DNA of 64,000 bases. Source: Cryphonectria parasitica EP155 (lineage: Eukaryota > Ascomycota > Sordariomycetes > Diaporthales > Cryphonectriaceae). How positions within the stretch are numbered: position 1 is the stretch's first letter; every line of letters starts with the position of its first letter. Under the pieces are notes generated by a model. It was not told the origin of the DNA. It ran no database searches and saw only the letters and a list, made by a program, of their open reading frames with translations. Below, in pieces: positions 1-10,011 of this stretch. The position numbers and the translations under genes are program-made. Location of the stretch: positions 868,001 through 932,000 of the forward strand of contig NW_024468913.1 of assembly GCF_011745365.1 (NCBI RefSeq), read 5' to 3'.

Positions 1-297
1 CTCGTAAGTGGTGCGAGGGCAGCCAGTAGCTCTGGTCCCAAGAGCACAGCCACGCTAGACGCGGAACAGGCCAAGGCAAAGGCTGCAGCAAAGGCAGACG
101 CCAAGGCGGCGGCGTTGGAGCGCGCGCGGCAAGCCGAGGAGAGATGGATTGAGAAGCTCAAGGCAGAGCACGGCGGCGGGTGGAAAGCGATCTTTGATGA
201 GAGCCAGGCTAGGAAGGAGCGCAATGCGGAGGCAATTCGGGCGGGACACAGACAAGCGAAGCTGGCGAAGCAGCAGCAGCAACAGCAGCAGTCTTGA
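1..297 (+). CDS. 3' end of an unidentified coiled-coil protein gene (partial)
   Basis: The reading frame is open from the first base of the window to a TGA at 295-297, giving the last 98 residues of a longer protein. The visible part is Ala/Lys/Glu/Gln-rich: an Ala-Lys tract, a charged helix with an RARQAEERWIEKLKAEHGGG-type stretch predicted to form a coiled coil, and a C-terminal run of seven glutamines before the final Ser. No catalytic motif or known domain is visible, so I assign no function. The 5' part lies outside the window, and an upstream intron cannot be excluded. The polyQ tail is encoded by CAG/CAA and is probably length-variable. Confidence 0.6.
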   Translation, partial: LVSGARAASSSGPKSTATLDAEQAKAKAAAKADAKAAALERARQAEERWIEKLKAEHGGGWKAIFDESQARKERNAEAIRAGHRQAKLAKQQQQQQQS

Positions 298-1261
298 GAC
301 GATGGGGGAGGAACCAAAGGGCGAGGAGATGCAACAGAAAATGGGGAGGGCGCCTTGCTGATGAAAGCATGCAGTTGGTGCATGGAATAGGAGAGGAGGG
401 AAGGGGTGAGACTCGCAATCTCAGGCGGACTCGAGCACCGACGCACGCTGGAATGATGGCACTTGGGTGCTGAAGGACACGGTGAGAAGCGGTGGCCAAG
501 GTCAACAATGCAGTATCAAGAAGACTTGTGAGAAGAGTTGGGCTGAGGATGGACGATGATCTAAACAGGCATTCCAATAGAAACAAGCATAGATATGGCC
601 ATCTGAGCACATCTCTGCTGTATGTGTTCACTGCAATCACACAAGCTAGTGCTTGTCCAGATGAAGTCTCTGTATTTCTAGATCTAAGGAGCATCTGTCT
701 TCTTAAAACTCTGTATTTAAATAAATCCCTCGAATCAATCAGTATGTTCACCATACCACAAATCTATAGAATCTTGTCTCGATTTTTTTTTATCAGGATT
801 ACGCAGTTCTTGCATGTGGCATTTTGATATGTACTTGGTGACAAGCACTTAGCTCGAGCGTCACCACCAGGCCTGCTATAGTACCGTGTTTATTTGGGGG
901 CCCGTTGTCCCCACGTCCAGGCGTCATGAGCTATGTGTCTCAGCGTCCGCTCTATGTCCCGAGGTCTGCCACACTGGCCACCACAACAATACTATTAAGA
1001 AGACTTCGAAAATATCCCACGCAAAGATACTAGTTTAGAAGAAAAAATACTACGAAAGAGAAAAGTGTTATGACAAACAAAAGCATCAGAAAGGAATTTT
1101 TTGTGTGGGGGGGGGGGGGGGGGCTTCTATTACATGCATAAACCGAAACGAAAAGATAATATTAGCAGACTAATTAAATGCGACAACGGGTCTGTCAAAT
1201 CATTACTGAGCATAAACGGCTTTTATTTTGGCAACATTTTAGTTGACTTATCTTGTAAATG
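298..1261. other. Intergenic, no gene seen
   Basis: No convincing coding exon on either strand. It holds the 3' flank of the partial gene, an AT-rich part after about 1000, and a run of 17 consecutive G at 1107-1123. Confidence 0.5.
1107..1123. repeat. Homopolymer G17
   Basis: Seventeen uninterrupted G residues follow a T-rich stretch. This is a mononucleotide microsatellite with G-quadruplex potential; its exact length may be a sequencing estimate. Confidence 0.85.
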
Positions 1262-1877
1262 TCAACTAACGGGCCGGGATTGGCTGTCGCTTGATCTCGT
1301 AAGTCTTCTTCTACAGCTTCCCCATATCCTTTTCATCTGGAGGGAATGGAACTGATATTTGCTCAACAGTTGTGATAAGACAAGCCGAAGTTGAGCCATA
1401 GCAATTGGCTTCCAAACATAGCCATAGCGACCTGCAGAGACACAAGTTAGTATCGTCTTCTTGGATTGCAAGAGGAGACACGCCAAGCATGGACATTGAT
1501 ATTGACTAAGACACTGAATATCCTTGGGTAAAGAACATCATACCAGTCTGCTCGCATAGTGCCACTCTTTGGGCTGTCCATAATCTCTAATGCCGCTGGA
1601 TGGAATATTGTGATTTCATTTGGACCTTCCTACATCTTAGCAATAGCTTTCCAGTAATCCTGCGGTAGATTTGCCAACCTGTTCGAACAAAAGCCCCATA
1701 TGTTTTGTACCAGGATTCCAAAACATGATGGCCCCTAGAGTCACGACATTTCCAGACATGCCATAATTTCGTGAGAGCAGCAAGTCGAGGTCCTGGAAAT
1801 ACCCTTAATTGATGGAAGAACAGCCGATAAACTCCTATGCTGAGAAACAAGCCTAATAGGTAGGCCGTTGCCGGCAT
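1262..1877 (-). pseudogene. Cytochrome P450 relic with the central region deleted
   Basis: Starting at an ATG (1877-1875) the minus strand encodes a typical fungal P450 N-terminus: a hydrophobic membrane anchor (about residues 3-20), then FPGPRLAALTKLWHVWKC and a YKTYGAFVRTG motif. After a plausible intron of roughly 70 nt the frame resumes with GPNEITIFHPAALEIMDSPK and RADWYD, the conserved end of the P450 N-terminal segment. Only about 100 bp later comes the extreme C-terminal signature after the heme loop, KPIAMAQLRLVLSQLLSKYQF, followed in another frame by FPPDEKDMGKL. About 350 residues are missing between them (I helix, ExxR, most of the heme loop), and the Cys-ligand region is degraded to RYGYVWKP. 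It cannot encode an active enzyme. It is divergent from the hydrolase at 2369, so the two may once have formed a gene pair (inference). Confidence 0.8.
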
Positions 1878-2368
1878 TATCGTTATAGCACCAGAGTGGA
1901 AGGCTTGCTGCCACGCAAGCAGGCGAACGAAGCTTCCTATGTCACAGATAACAGTGGTCGAGCCCTGAAGATACCATTCGCCGTAGATACCTAAGTACTT
2001 TGTTTCTAAATATGCGGGATCACGGCTAACTCGCCAATCTCCTTGCCTTCGAAGTTAGCCGCCGAGACGTTCGGCACCTGCGCGATGCGGTTTCGCGCTT
2101 GGCGAACGTTGTGTGCCGTACACGCGGTTTTCATGGCACAGGCTTCTTGTGGGCCGTTGGGGGCCGTTGGGGACTAACAATGATTGCACAGTTACATTGA
2201 GCTGACCAACATGTACGCTTCGACCCTGCGGCTTGCAAGACTACTCTAGGATAAGTTGTAATTTAAAAGAAGCCTGGTTCCTCTGCATCTCCCTCGAAGG
2301 CCGTCCACTTCAACCTATCTTTGTATATTGAATCTTATCTGCCATCTTCAACGTCTCAAGCCTCCATC
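1878..2368. other. Intergenic between divergent P450 relic and hydrolase
   Basis: About 490 bp separate the two divergent starts and would hold the promoter of the hydrolase and of the former P450. A short direct duplication, gggccgttgg repeated twice, lies at about 2151-2171. No coding exon seen. Confidence 0.5.
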
Positions 2369-3145
2369 ATGACTACTAATAATCCCACGCTGGTCATCAT
2401 CGGGGGTGCCTTCCACACTCCAGAGAGCTACGAAAAACTCACCATTGCTCTGCGGTCTTGTGGATACAAGGTCCATGTTCCGCGCTTGCCAACGTGTAAC
2501 GAAGCCCGTCCACCCAACGCCGACATGACAGATGATACCAACTTGGTCCACAAGTACGTCGACAGTCTTGTCAGCGCAGGGCGTACTGTCGTAGCCATTG
2601 GTCACTCATATGGCGCTCAAGTCATGACAAACGCGTTATGTGGACTTGGACTCGAAACACGCTCATCTCAAGGCCTCAAAGGGGGCGTCTCCGCCTTGGT
2701 CTACATGATAGGCTACGCTCTCCCAGAAGGCATGTCTACTTTCGACAAGTTCAAGGAATTCGGAAATCTCGAGAACGTATCCCTTGTCTTCGACATGGCC
2801 GAGGACCAAACCATCGTCCTCCGTGATCCCATCACGGTCTTGGGTCTTAAAGGGCCTGGCATCGACGATGCGGAAATCGAGGCCTACGTTAAGACTCTAT
2901 GCCGCTGGCACGGAAAGGGCATGATGCAACCTCTCGAGAAAGCTGCCTGGAGGGAAATCCCTGTTGCTTATATTCATACAACGACGGACGCCATGATTCC
3001 TACCCCGGAACAACAGAGCATGGTTGAGACCCTTGAGAAGGCCGGCCGCAAAGTTACAACATTTGCAGTGGAGTCTGGGCACTGTCCTAACTTTGTTGCG
3101 ACACAGGGTGTGGTGGACGCCGTGAATAAAGTGGTTCATGGCTGA
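2369..3145 (+). CDS. Alpha/beta hydrolase (esterase-like), 258 aa
   Basis: This is a single exon. The start is the ATG at 2369 (context ATC before ATG); the upstream in-frame extension has no ATG. The protein has the alpha/beta hydrolase fold signature: beta-strand LVIIGGAF near residues 8-15, nucleophile elbow GHSYG with Ser80, likely acid Asp207 in TTTDAMIP, and catalytic His238 in ESGHCPN. The length fits the small soluble fungal alpha/beta-hydrolase family that includes methylesterase/salicylate-esterase-like enzymes. No signal peptide or membrane segment is seen, so it is probably cytosolic. The substrate cannot be told from sequence. The neighbour on the other strand is a P450 relic, hinting at a former small-molecule pathway (inference only). 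Confidence 0.85.
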   Translation: MTTNNPTLVIIGGAFHTPESYEKLTIALRSCGYKVHVPRLPTCNEARPPNADMTDDTNLVHKYVDSLVSAGRTVVAIGHSYGAQVMTNALCGLGLETRSSQGLKGGVSALVYMIGYALPEGMSTFDKFKEFGNLENVSLVFDMAEDQTIVLRDPITVLGLKGPGIDDAEIEAYVKTLCRWHGKGMMQPLEKAAWREIPVAYIHTTTDAMIPTPEQQSMVETLEKAGRKVTTFAVESGHCPNFVATQGVVDAVNKVVHG

Positions 3146-3865
3146 TAGATTGAACAGGAACTGTCAAGGGGAGAAACAGTGGAGGGTAGTACTGGTCAAT
3201 ATGTATCTGCATGACTACATTTGCCTAGTGCTGGTGCGTATTATACATTTTCGAGCCTAGGCTCATGCAAGAGTCAACATCCACTTCCGTTGATCCAATC
3301 TCACGCCTGTTCATTCATTTGTCCTCCCAGTAATGAATAAAGACGTGATGAAACGTTTCTGCTAAGCTCGGCGCCCTGTGTCTGGGCAACACCCCCTTTG
3401 GTGTCCCAAGCCAAGACAGTAAGCACGATAATGCCTTCCTCTCCTTTCAACTTGGAGTCTTCTGGGCAGCTTGAGGAACACTTTTTACTCCTTTCGGGCC
3501 CTCTTAGCTTATTGAATGCCGTCATTTCCTTAATTAGCATATCTGGACGTATGAGGTTGTGAGTTTCGACTGGGTGTCACGGCCTTACTCACTAAGTAGT
3601 AGCTTCGCGGTGGCTCGTTCACAGGTGTCGGAATGCACTCTCAGGGGTCCTAGCCCCACGTGAACCCCTGTCGACGAAACCCCCAAACGCGGCCCGCCCA
3701 TGTGCCGCTTGCATTGCTTTGACTGGGGGAGCCAGCGCCGCGCACTTCTGTTATCACCAGTGTCTTGTTATGAAGAAGTTCCCCAATCTTCCGCTACAAA
3801 ACAGAGCGAGAGCCATGCCATAGCTTGTCTCTGATATCTTGAGGCGAGGATTTGTTGAGCGCAAT
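3146..3865. other. Intergenic, no gene seen
   Basis: About 720 bp between the hydrolase stop and the ZIP transporter start. It contains 3' flank and, toward the right, the presumed ZIP promoter. Short hydrophilic open frames here lack family features. Confidence 0.45.
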
Positions 3866-5394
3866 ATGGCGGATTCTAACCCTGGCCAAGCTGCTCGAGG
3901 TACGCATTCCCCGCCAGACCACTATCGCAAGCTCATGCTAACCGTCATGCCTGCGGTAGATGCAACCCTCTCATCGATACCGATCGACCTCTTGCTAGCA
4001 GAGTTGGCGAAGCGCGATGATGACGACACTAGGCCAGCCTGTGGTTCCGGAAAGCAGGGCTCCTACGACACTCCCCTCCACGTCTTCGCCTTGATCCTAA
4101 TATTGGCACTCAGCACCCTTGGTAGGTCTGACCAGCCGCGAGAGCTGGAACTTGGGAGAGCGAGGGGGGCTTGAAGAAGCAAGATACCACAAGCTAACTG
4201 TGTCTCTTCTCTCACACAGCATGCGGCTTCCCGTTGATATCGAGCCAATCCCGTGGTCGTCGCCAGAGCCGAATCGTCTTCTACTGCCAACACTTTGGCA
4301 CCGGCGTGCTTATAGCCACTGCCTTTGTCCACCTCCTCCCAACCGCCTTCCTCGCCCTTACCGACCCATGCCTTCCATATTTCTTCAGCAAGGGTTACAC
4401 GCCCCTGCCCGGGCTGATAGCCATGGTCTCGGCGCTGGTGGTTGTGTCGCTGGAGTCGTACCTGACCACTAGAGGCGCAGGGCACTCACATACACACCAT
4501 ACGGAGTGGGAAGAGGAAGATAGAACCGAGGATGGGTCGGGGCTGCTACGGGGTCACAGCGCTGGTGGTCTGGCGGTCAGGCGCGGCTCGAGGCCTGGGG
4601 ATATCGCGCTTGGCGAGATGGGCTATTCAGAGGGCACAGGCTTGATGAGCGGCGTGTCACCACTGCCGGAATCGACACCAACGCTGCAATCCAATGGCAG
4701 GCCAAGCAATGGAGAGACAAACGCGCTCGGCAAGAGCTTTGCAGACGCGGAAGAAGATGAGGATGACGAGAGAGAATCAATGGATCTGGAGCTTCACCTG
4801 GACGAGCTGACCACGCCGCGCAACCGCAGCGAGACACGAGCTCTGGCGAGCCCAGGAACGCCCAAGACCCCGGGGACGCCACACATACCGACCGCGGAGG
4901 AGCAGAAGCGCCTGATGCTACAGTGCGTGCTCCTTGAAGCCGGCATCCTCTTCCATAGCGTCTTCATCGGCATGGCCATCTCCGTCGCGACGGGCCCGCC
5001 CTTTGTCGTCTTCCTTGTGGCCATCGCCTTCCACCAGACCTTCGAGGGGCTCGCGCTAGGGTCCCGGATCGCGGCGCTGCACTTCCCCAGGTCCTCGCCG
5101 CGGCCGTGGCTCATGGTCCTCGCGTACGGCACGACCACGCCCATCGGGCAGGCCATCGGGCTGATCGTGCACAAGTTCTACGACCCGCAGAGCCAGACGG
5201 GTCTGCTGATGGTGGGTATTATGAACGCCATCTCGAGCGGGCTGCTCCTCTTCGCGGGCCTGGTGCAGCTGCTGGCGGAGGACTTTTTGACAGAGAAGAG
5301 CTACAAGACCCTCAAGGGCAGGACGAGAGTGAATGCCTTCCTGGCTGTGGGGGGTGGTGCGACGCTGATGGCCGCCGTAGGAGCTTTCGCATAG
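3866..5394 (+). CDS. ZIP-family zinc/iron permease, 476 aa
   Basis: Two exons, 3866-4121 and 4220-5394; the intron 4122-4219 has a GTAGGT donor and CACAG acceptor and joins in frame. It encodes a ZIP (SLC39) divalent-metal importer of the plasma or an inner membrane. Transmembrane helices start at about residue 72; HFGTGVLIATAFVHLLPTAF (110-129) is the conserved ZIP helix 2. A His cluster HSHTHH (174-179) begins the long variable cytosolic loop (about 165-310), which is acidic and Ser/Thr-Pro rich. The metal-site helices carry EAGILFHSVFIGMAIS (His331) and FHQTFEGLALGSRI (His357, Glu361). The usual extra helices follow to a C-terminus near the membrane. The loop is longer than in the yeast high-affinity ZRT1 type. 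Zinc is the likeliest substrate by family; this is not shown by sequence. Confidence 0.93.
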
Positions 5395-5871
5395 TCAAAA
5401 TTTCTTGTTATGGTGGTAATTTAAAAGCCAAATCTTTTCAAGATATCTATCTGTCCTGTGACGTGCCTCCTGCCTTGCAATGTGCTGTGTGCTTACTGAC
5501 TGTGTTGGCCGGAGCACCCGTACAGCTGCCATATCTCGTGGCGAGACCTTGTCTGGCCCCATAGTCGAGACTGTAACCGCGCAATTGGTCAACTTTCCAA
5601 AAGCAGACGACTGCATTCCTTGATTTCTGCCTCTGCATTTACTAGATGGATTTCCGAGGGTAGCTCGAGTATTTGATCCAATGCGCTCAGTCTGCATAGC
5701 CATCTGCGTAGCATAGAGTATTGGCAAGTGTGGTGTGATCATCCGATTTGCATACGCTAGAGGTTAGAAGAGGGAGTGTGCAAGGCCTAATTAGTTACTG
5801 AGTTTGTGCGTGCCTGGCAGCCAACTGCCCCATGGCTTCCTCTAGATAGCCTCAGCCATCTGGCTGGTTGC

Positions 5872-5927
<56 letters not shown>

Positions 5928-6659
5928 ACTTCTTTCATCCTTACTTTCGTACATACTTTCTTACTTGCGTTCTTTCTTACTTCCTTGATTTCCTTCTGTA
6001 GCGCACTCCTCAGCAGAGTCAGCCACATACGAAGAGGCTACTGACTGTGGCCATCCGTCTAGGCTAATCACAGAATACTTCGTACACAAGGACGTAATGC
6101 AGTAGCTTGTGACGATAGAGATGGAGTAAGATGTGCACATTATTATACATTAGAAGCCTTCTTGATTGTAAGACCACCATGCGCCTTTTAGCTCGGTCCA
6201 GACCCTAAATAATCAGTGCCCAAAATGTTATTGCGACGTGGCTCATTTCTCAAGACACATAGTAGCAGTAGAATGGTCACTGAGATTTTGGGCTGTTTCG
6301 AAAAGGGTAACGCCAGTCATACATGGTTTCGACCGGTGCGGCTGGGCGGCTGGGCGAACGTGACCAAGTCAGTGAAGAGGGAGGCTGTGTCAGCTTTTGC
6401 GGAGACAAAAGCGCAGGCCGGGCACTTACGTTCTGCATTGTTCTACATACTCTGACTGAACGATCACATGAAGACGTATACGTCTGGCCCTGCTGCATTG
6501 CAACACCTATTGTTCTGCCATTCAAGCGATGCTTGTGCCATAATTCTCTGCCTCATTTCACTCTCCACGCTGGATATATGCCCAGCATTCATTAATTCAA
6601 CACCGGAGCCCCAGAATTTGTATAAAAGAAAAAAAAATAAAAAGAAAAAGAAATACGAG
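5395..6659. other. Intergenic, microsatellite only
   Basis: Holds the ZIP 3' flank, a long TTTC microsatellite (5872-5926) that decays into imperfect TTAC/TTCC tracts, and unremarkable sequence up to the point where HET-domain homology begins near 6660. An A-rich stretch at about 6628-6652 sits directly before that boundary. Confidence 0.5.
5872..5926. repeat. (TTTC)n microsatellite
   Basis: About 13-14 near-perfect tandem TTTC units, followed by degenerate pyrimidine-rich units to about 5995. Confidence 0.9.
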
Positions 6660-7473
6660 GGGCATGGAAAGACCAACAGGTACCTCGCATCGGCGAGATC
6701 TACATTGGAGCAACATGCAATTTCTCCTGGCTTGGGCTCTCTCTTGACAGCTCCAGCTCTCTCAAATTGCCGCAATTTCTCATCGCATGGGATTCGCTTC
6801 AAACATGGATTGATGAGAAGCGGCATCTTAGAGGCTTTTCTCGACTCAGTGGCGCATCCTTGGCCGCCAGACACAATCCGTTACCGCCTAGAGCAGAGTC
6901 GCTGGAGAGTACCGCAGGGGCCCCCATACCATGAGGGTAATCGTGCACCCTCCTACGATTCTACACAACTCCAAGACTACGCCAGTTTACAACCCGTCAA
7001 GATCTATCTTATCATGATCACAATCATGTCTTTATCTTACTGGAAGCGAGTTTGGATCATTCAGGAAGTGGCTCTCGCGAAAGAAGTGGTTCTTATGTTT
7101 GGTGCCAAAACCATGAAACTGGACGACTTTGTCCTGGCATACAAAGTATACTGCTTTCATTCATTGAGGACTACTGGAGATCGAAGTTGCTTACTGAGTG
7201 CTATTGAAGCAAAGCATAGTAAAGATGGATTATACTTGCAAGACGTCCTAGAATGGGGCTGCTCTTGCAACAGCAAGTTGAAGGTGGATAAGGTCTACGG
7301 ATTCATGGGATTGCTGAAGCATAGAGGAGGCGATGCGTCAGTGCTGCGGTCTCTCGATATCGATTACAAAAAGACCGCCATGGAAGTCTACTGGGACATT
7401 GTTCTCAGATGCCCCCTTGACTTGTTTGGTCTTGAACGTATTTCGAGAAGCTTATGGCAATCACTTTCTTATA

Positions 7474-7523
7474 AGTCAAAGGGGGGGGTTTTGGGCCGGG
7501 GTAGTTTTGGGCCACCCTGGCCA
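7474..7523 (+). repeat. Left terminal inverted repeat of the Fot1-like element
   Basis: 50 bp identical to the reverse complement of 9280-9329, including an eight-G run. Similarity continues imperfectly for a few more bases (CCCTC against TCCTC). Confidence 0.95.
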
Positions 7524-7571
7524 CCCTCGTCAAATACACACACCCATATATATATATACTGTTTATCTATT

Positions 7572-9179
7572 CTATTCACCCACCACGATGCAATCCTCCT
7601 CATCAGTAGGTAATTCGACATCGCTCTCTTCATTCAGACTATCCTCGTGGCGATTGGCTGCGTTTTGAGCTCTCTGTATATCCTCAATCCCTGCAAACTT
7701 CGAATTCGGATCCATATCAACCTTTCTTCTTTTACTAGGCCTCAGAGCCTCAATCTGCCTTTTCAACGCTTTATTTTCCTCTAATGCCTTGGCAAACTCG
7801 AGATCTCTCTTCTCATAAGCCTTTTTTATCTTCTTGAATAGCATACGGCAGCCTGGTTCCGTTTGAAGTTGTTGTTGATTCTCTAGCAGCTGATAGTACA
7901 GCTGTTTAGCCTTTCGAGGAGTTGAAAAGAGAACTAGCTGGCTTGAGAAAGCTTTTGGGGAAAGATGAGGTGCTATTGATTGTGCTGAGCCTGAATTGGA
8001 CTGAGTCTGACGGCTTGGTTGACTGTTCTCGAGAAGAAGAGGGCTTAAGAGGGCTTTTGAGGGTCTGAGAGGCTACAGACCAGTTGCTTTCCATTCAGAT
8101 CTAATATTCTGGCTTGAAAGGCCTTCCAGTCGAGCTAGACAATAATTACTGAGGAATAAACGCTTGCTTGCAATAGTTGAATCGCTTCATTAGCCCATAT
8201 TGCTGACTTTCTTTCTATATGCCCGTTTGAGAGATGAAAAGACTTCTAGATCGAGGGGTTGAAGAATGTAAGAGGTATGAGAAGGCAAGTAAATAAGCAG
8301 GATATTGTTTTGGAAGCAAAGCTATATAAACTCATCCGTTTTATGGCTGCTATGGCTATCCAGAACTAATAGTCTGGCTTCTGAGGGGTCTGCTGGCTGG
8401 CTATGAGGAATGAAGATCTTTTTTAGCTATTCAACTGCTATTTTATCGTTTGTTCATCCGTTTTGCGTAGCTGTAAACTTCCAATCATCAAAAGGCTCCA
8501 AATCAAGAGGAAATTACTGTTATTGTACCGTTTAGCTCTTGAAAATCATCAGAGGAAAGAGGTAGGCATCTGTAGCTGAGATACACTTGAGGAAAGAAGT
8601 TCAGGCTTTTGATCCAGAGTCTTTCCTTTGAATTGAACGCAAAGAGGAGCCTCTGAGAACTAATCTATTTGTTCCTTGGCCCTTCATCAGGCCAGCTTCA
8701 TCCATATTCCATCTATTAGCTGGCTTAATAGCTTGGATATGAGGAAGATTGAAAAAACGAAACCAAAGCTGTATTATCTCTGTTGTAGCCCCATTTGTTC
8801 GTTCAGAAGCAATGCGGCGAGTCTTCCTGATCTTTATCTCTGGATTTCTCTTCAAAAAAGCCTGAATTCATTGCACCCCGAGGGCCTGAGGGTCTCCCTG
8901 GATCTCGAGGATCTGCTGAGCAAAGTATTTGAGTTCTGAATAGCTTGGTGGAACGCCTAGGCTTTCTTGAATCAGGATCCATTCGGCCAGTCTTCTTTCC
9001 TGATCAATAGAGAGCCTTTGCTGGTTTTCGTGGGCTGTTTTATGCAATTCCCCTCCTTCTAGACGAGCCTGAAGAGTACTCCTTGGAATACCCCATTCCC
9101 TCGAGGCTTGCCGCTGAGACTTGCCTTTTCTGACAGCCTCAACGGCCTGGGCTAGCTCAAACTCGGAATAGGGCTTCAT
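7572..9179 (-). pseudogene. Fot1-type transposase, killed by RIP-like nonsense changes
   Basis: The frame runs from ATG at 9179 to a TGA ending at 7572, 536 codons, close to the usual Fot1 transposase length (about 540). The N-terminal 100 residues form the psq/CENP-B-type helix-turn-helix (KGKSQRQASREWGIPRSTLQ). The DDE domain begins with NRWNMDEAGLMKGQG, then TSHxLQPLDL-type sequence; the C-terminal tail is a charged coiled coil ending in KRRKVD and an acidic patch. At least ten in-frame stops occur, several exactly where conserved Trp is expected (8868-8870, 8601-8603, 8514-8516, 8454-8456, 8427-8429, 8322-8324), plus a Gln-to-stop at 8520-8522. No frameshift is present: all pieces lie in one frame. 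TGG to TGA/TAG/TAA and CAA to TAA are C:G to T:A transitions, the expected product of repeat-induced point mutation. Confidence 0.9.
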
Positions 9180-9279
9180 AACAGTCAGATAAAGGTTTGC
9201 TGGAAAGATGAAGTTGTTTGGATCAAAATTGGTTGAGTAATAGCTATCAAACTAAAGGGGGTTGAAGAGGCGGTGAGGA

Positions 9280-9329
9280 TGGCCAGGGTGGCCCAAAACT
9301 ACCCCGGCCCAAAACCCCCCCCTTTGACT
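9280..9329 (-). repeat. Right terminal inverted repeat of the Fot1-like element
   Basis: 50 bp, perfect reverse complement of the left end; followed by the TA target duplication at 9330-9331. Confidence 0.95.
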
Positions 9330-10011
9330 TACTTATAAGCTCGGGAACTTACGGAACTATGCGAACAACACCAGGACTTCGGAACCTTACAAGACTATGG
9401 CTTCGCTCGCTATACGGCTTTCCGCTACATTCAAAGCAATGGAGTTACTGGGCTTTGCATATTTGGAACCTTCCGGAAACAGCTCACGATTGCAAATCCC
9501 GCACATGGAATGGCACGGGGACTCACCTGACCAGGAACCGAGGACGATCTGGATATTGCTTGCGTTATTGTTTCTAAAGACTGACAAGAGGTATACTGGG
9601 CTTAGAGATAACCAGAAAGTCCAAGCGGCATATGTTGGAGCACTAGTTGCAAGGCTCAACTGCGGGCAGCAAGCCATAAGTGGCACGTGGGTGAAGGATC
9701 TGGATAGCAGGTGGCACTGCGCTTTTCATCGAAAAAGAAAAACGGGTGCGGTTCATGACAATGGCGCATCTTTCTACATTAGTGGATACTGGCAAGATCC
9801 GGTTGGTGTTACTTCCTTCCCAGCGCCTACATGCTTCGCCCACCAGCATCAAAAGGCCAACGCTTCTCAGGATTGCTCTGATGGGGACAGGTTGTACCTC
9901 GATATAAAAGAGTTAGGATGTACACTCGAACTCGACAAGTTTCCCTTAGACAAGAAGCCATTATACGGAGTGTACGGTCGGACGTTCGGTAATCTCTTCG
10001 TCTATCTCTAA

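Larger units (their letters stand above)
7474..9329 (-). mobile_element. Fot1/pogo-like (Tc1/mariner superfamily) DNA transposon
   Basis: The element is 1,856 bp long with perfect 50-bp terminal inverted repeats that start AGTCAAAGGGGGGGG and continue to GGCCACCCTGGCCA-type sequence at both ends (7474-7523 and 9280-9329). It is flanked by a TA at 7472-7473 and a TA at 9330-9331, the target duplication of this superfamily. Size, ends and the internal transposase on the minus strand match the Fot1/Pot group of fungal elements. It lies inside a HET-domain gene. The transposase frame is full of nonsense codons, so the copy is not autonomous, but its intact ends might still be recognised by a transposase made elsewhere (inference). 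Confidence 0.93.
6660..10011 (+). pseudogene. HET-domain gene, 5'-truncated and split by a Fot1-like transposon
   Basis: HET (heterokaryon incompatibility) homology starts abruptly near 6670 with DQQVPRIGEIYIGATCNFSW, matching the middle of the HET domain after the usual WIDAICINQ motif; the earlier LSYxWG part is absent. A frame change (intron or indel) between about 6740 and 7000 leads to YWKRVWIIQEVALAKEV and, further on, LKVDKVYGFMGLL, both typical HET motifs. At 7474 the frame is interrupted by a 1,856-bp transposon. Beyond the element, 9332-10011 carries the C-terminal part to a TAA. If the element and one TA are left out, the two flanks join in the same frame with no stop. Intact HET proteins control allorecognition and cell death between fungal strains. 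This copy lacks the domain's beginning and is very likely non-functional. Confidence 0.8.
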
